From: Patagioenas fasciata
Taxonomy: Eukaryota > Chordata > Aves > Columbiformes > Columbidae
DNA length: 64,000 nucleotides
Direction: 5' to 3'
Assembly (NCBI RefSeq): GCF_037038585.1
Contig: NC_092521.1
Span: 74,192,898-74,256,897, forward strand
Translations under genes and position numbers: made by a program
Part shown: piece by piece, positions 60,701-64,000 of the stretch
How the letters are laid out: every line of letters starts with the position of its first letter
How positions within the stretch are numbered: position 1 is the stretch's first letter
The notes under the pieces: generated by a model
What the model was told of the DNA's origin: nothing
Database searches by the model: none
What the model saw: the letters and a program-made list of their open reading frames with translations, nothing else

Positions 60701-62640
60701 AAGCAGTGGTAATATTAATAGATTGATATGATTACTGCATGGGCACAGCATCGTTATATATCATCACCAGGGTGACATATCTCCATGCGCAAAATCATAT
60801 TGAAGCCTGTCTCATGTTAGCTGTGACTAATGCGATCTGTTGGTTTCTCATCAACAAACCTTTAAACCTTTAAGGGTCATTTGTTATTTCTCACACACCA
60901 GTGTCTTGAATTTGAAACAGTTTGGCAGTACAGGGGAGATCTCTGTTCCTTGTGTGGCAGCAAAGAGAGCTGCTCTGTGGAGGAGCCAGCACACCCAAGG
61001 GTCTGGAGCACATTCACGGGGCCACAGCAGCTCTGCCTTAGCCAGCACCTGTTAGGGAAAACCTCATGATCTTGCTTTCGTCCCCAACAGAAAGATTCTG
61101 TTAAGGAAAGAATTAGTGATAAGGAGAATTATGAAAAGTAGTATGAGCCAGAAGAATTATTAGAATTACATAGACACATAGGACATGGCTTTTAGAAGGG
61201 CATTTAATTCCCTTTTTCCAACTTGCCTGTTGTACCTCTCACACTTTAGCTCCTTTGCTTCATGAGGAATTAAACAAACATGATTTTAATATAAAATGCA
61301 GGTTTTTTTGATCACAGCAGCTTTTAAGGTAACTTAACAGGTACAGCAGAGAAGTAAACACACATCAGATGACTTTGAGGTATTATTTCAACAATCTGAT
61401 TGATTAAACCAGCATTTTATTACTCCAATCTTGATGACAGTTTCTGGGTTTAGTTTCCTTGGAAAGTTATTTACCTTTTGCAAACCATTTGGATGAAACA
61501 TTGAAGTTAGATTTGAATTATCTTTATATTTACTAGAGACATCTTCATTTTCTGCATCTCTTATACCCTTACAACATATTTTGAATTTTCAGCCTTTTCA
61601 GTCAAATTCAGGGAGAAAGAAAAAATAGGAAAACCTCCATTCTGATTGGGTCCCATTTTCCCCAGGCTGTGACCCAGCACACTCAAGAGTTAATTTGCAA
61701 TGGGAAACAACTGAGAGCCAGCAGCAACTGACCCTGGGATTTCTGGATGCTTTCAAGATTATAGACTGGTCACTATGCAGACACAATCCAAGAACTGAAA
61801 ACGCAAGTCAGATCCCAGAGTAACATCTAGCAAAACAGGTGCAGTGAAATCCTCAAGCTGATCTGTGAATCTTAGGTCCTTTTTCTATTTTGAATTTTTT
61901 TTTTTTTTTCTTCTGAATAGTAGCAGAGTAATAATTGGACTTATAGCATTATAAGAGGAAACACAGCCGTGACAGCTTTAAAATATATGACAGCCCGCAC
62001 TTCCTCCTCCGTCACGAAAAGGTTGGCTGTAATTCTGCAGTGCACTAGAGACCAGTCTGGGAGCTGTGGCTGTCCCAGATCTCCTGCTGCGCTGCCTGGC
62101 TATAAGCTCCTCAGCACTATGAAACACTGACAGTCTTCTTTGAAACAAACTTGAACTAAATAAAACTGACTTGAACATTTACTATTGCTTTTAAGTATAT
62201 GTATGATGAAAGGGAGGAACTGGAAAAAGTTAGATGCAGCATATCTGAGGATGTTACTCTCACATACATCCTGTTCGGAGTCTGCAGTCACTTGAGTGGT
62301 ATTTCACCATATCGGTGAAACCTGAAAATAAGGTCTCACAGAGTGGTTAGAAGCACTTGCTTTTAACAGCAACAGCCACAGCAGAAATGTCCTGGAGCGT
62401 GTGACCGAGCACTGGCTGTCAGACTCGTTAATGGGTTGATGGAAGGAAACACACACCAGCCACTTCCCAGCTAACAAGGCGATGGCCGTTCCGTTCCTCA
62501 CTCCGCTCCGTCTGCCTCTCGGGTAGCAGCTTGTTTGCCAAGGATATTTTGGAGGAGGCGTGGGAGGAGGGGGAGATGCTGCTGTATGTTCAATGCAAAG
62601 CACTTGGCTGTGATAGGCTGAGGGACGTGGATTCTCTGCC
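57721..62640. other. Intergenic upstream of the putative first exon
   Basis: Unique AT-rich sequence with no recognised transposon. A few exon-like pieces (for example 59189-59283) are not supported by similarity. Confidence 0.45.
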
Positions 62641-62652
62641 TATATCTGCAGG
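62620..62652 (+). promoter_or_regulatory. Candidate core promoter with weak TATA
   Basis: tgcctatatctgcagg lies about 30 bp upstream of a purine-rich leader that ends in a strong donor at 62745. The sequence is locally richer in GC from about 62460. The start site is inferred from spacing only. Confidence 0.4.
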
Positions 62653-62654
62653 CA

Positions 62655-62744
62655 GCTGCATCCTCTGCACTTTACAGCTGCAACAGAGGAGCAAAGACAG
62701 ACAGTGAGAAGACAGAGGAGACGGAAAATCCTCACCAGCTCACT
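62655..62744 (+). other. Candidate non-coding first exon (possibly of a second DDC copy)
   Basis: Purine-rich leader (gcaaagacagacagtgagaa) with no ATG frame, ending CACT|gtaagtaac, a consensus donor. The start is approximate. The position downstream of a GRB10 tail, in the same orientation, is where a DDC first exon should be. No coding exon of the gene follows within the remaining 1.2 kb, as expected for the long first DDC intron. Confidence 0.4.
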
Positions 62745-64000
62745 GTAAGTAACATTGTTTGTCCTTAAAGCTTTGTGATTGTTGAATTCAAGTAGGTTCC
62801 TTTGGATTAATGCAACAATTGGTTACTTAGAGGTGGAGCTCTGCTAATAAACAGCCACACTCTGCTATTAAGGGGACAATCTGGGATGCACAAAAGCGTT
62901 TCTTTTCAACCTAAGTTTTCACAATGTAGCGTGCATCTCTCATTTTGTGTCTGCTTGATTTTACAGATGATGTATGTCAGTTATAACTTTCTGTACATTA
63001 ATACAGAGTCCCAGGGGTCCCAAAGTTTATGTCTGAACAACTAAGCAGACCTTGAGAAATTCTCTGCCCAACATATTGAATACTGGTATTTTCAGGATAA
63101 GTTCAATCCATGACTTCTTAGGCTGAGGTTTTCTTCAGAAATCACTCTCTCCCATCACTACAATAACACCTCAGCAAGGATAATTCCTAAATCACAGGCT
63201 CTGTGCCAGTGACAGTAGTGAATAAAACCAGCAGCTTCTAACTGGAAAAGGAAATTTTTAAGTGACATGTAGGGCCTCTAACATTTATACCTAATTCTTG
63301 GCTTGTGCAAAGGTAGAAGTACAGAGCAGATCCAGTTCATTCTACTCATGCTGAGATAAAATTCATCCTTATTCAGGCAATACTCCTATTGCCAATGGTA
63401 GAAGTTGAACCTAACTGTAGCAAGAGCTACAAAAACCTTCAGGTGTGTCCAACAGCAGAAAGTCCTCATGGCTTCAGTGGTGTCACTGCAGCACCACAAG
63501 CCTTCAAACTACATTATATTCTGCAACAATCAGTTGGCAGAATAGAAAGTGCACTTGTCTCATTTATTGGAAAGATACACAGTTATTACTTTTTTTTGAG
63601 CCAATGCAGCTATCAGTTTGAGGTGCTATTAATGTGTCTATGCTTTCTTCCTTTCTGTATCTAATAGTAGGAGCTGCTTAGAGATTTTATTCTGTTAGCT
63701 ATTTTTTATTGTACTTTGATGAACTGGAGAACAGTCACTCATAAATCTGCAATATGTTGAACATATCTCTCTCATAATTTTTTCTTTTTACCATTTTTTC
63801 CCTTTTTTCTCTTTTTATTCCTTGTAACATTTTTCCTGGAAATATTTAGGTATCTTTTACATTTATATTTAGTTGATAGAAAAAACAGAGTCTAAAATTA
63901 TAGACAATACTTTTTAAGAGGAATAGTGAATAAGCTGAATGCTATCTACATAATATTTAAAGTATAAATGTATTTATTATGTAATTGTACATAAACTGCT
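62745..64000. other. Probable first intron of the right-hand gene
   Basis: AT-rich sequence to the window end. The 91-codon frame at 63389-63664 has no recognised similarity or splice borders. Confidence 0.4.

Overview
The window is vertebrate nuclear DNA from a bird. Small exons with GT/AG borders sit in long AT-rich introns, and the interspersed repeats are avian: many CR1 LINE fragments with the 8-bp terminal repeat (acagaatc), ERVL-like solo LTRs, and an env-less endogenous retrovirus. No bacterial features, tRNA, rRNA or CRISPR array were seen.

Left half (1-32.8 kb): the 3' two-thirds of a DDC (aromatic L-amino-acid decarboxylase) gene on the + strand. Ten coding exons match human residues about 146-480, from GSASEATL at 2544 to the stop at 31845-31847. 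The first four coding exons and the promoter lie left of the window. All active-site residues encoded here are present: Ser147-Ala148-Ser149, His192, Thr246, Asp271, Lys303 in NPHKW, Tyr332 and Arg355. Two defects stand out. The donor after the Lys303 exon reads ATGTG|TTAAGC, so no GT follows the normal exon end. The last exon has Cys where human has Arg453. The introns hold two solo LTRs with perfect 5-bp target duplications and several CR1 pieces, all antisense to DDC.

Middle (33-50 kb): a retroelement-rich block. It contains an old ERVL-like provirus on the - strand (33675-39638: two LTRs, gag, protease, reverse transcriptase, RNase H and integrase remains, no env), a young-looking CR1 with a 649-codon open frame (40772-42811, - strand), a probable + strand LTR (44023-44746), a solo LTR with a perfect duplication (45393-46055), and several short CR1 pieces.

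Right part (50-64 kb): mostly unique sequence with three important signals. An isolated last exon of GRB10 (end of the SH2 domain) lies on the + strand at 52444-52578 and stops early. A perfect HNF1 palindrome lies at 53089-53102. A probable non-coding first exon with a good donor ends at 62744.

Inference: in mammals, and as far as I recall in chicken, the order along transcription is GRB10 - DDC - FIGNL1. Here a GRB10 tail lies downstream of DDC, FIGNL1 is not found within 32 kb, and a new + strand promoter-like exon follows. The simplest reading is a tandem duplication of the interval from the GRB10 last exon through DDC. The DDC in this window would then be one copy, possibly decaying, and a second DDC would start near 62.7 kb and run off the right edge. 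This is a hypothesis; exons of the second copy are not in the window.
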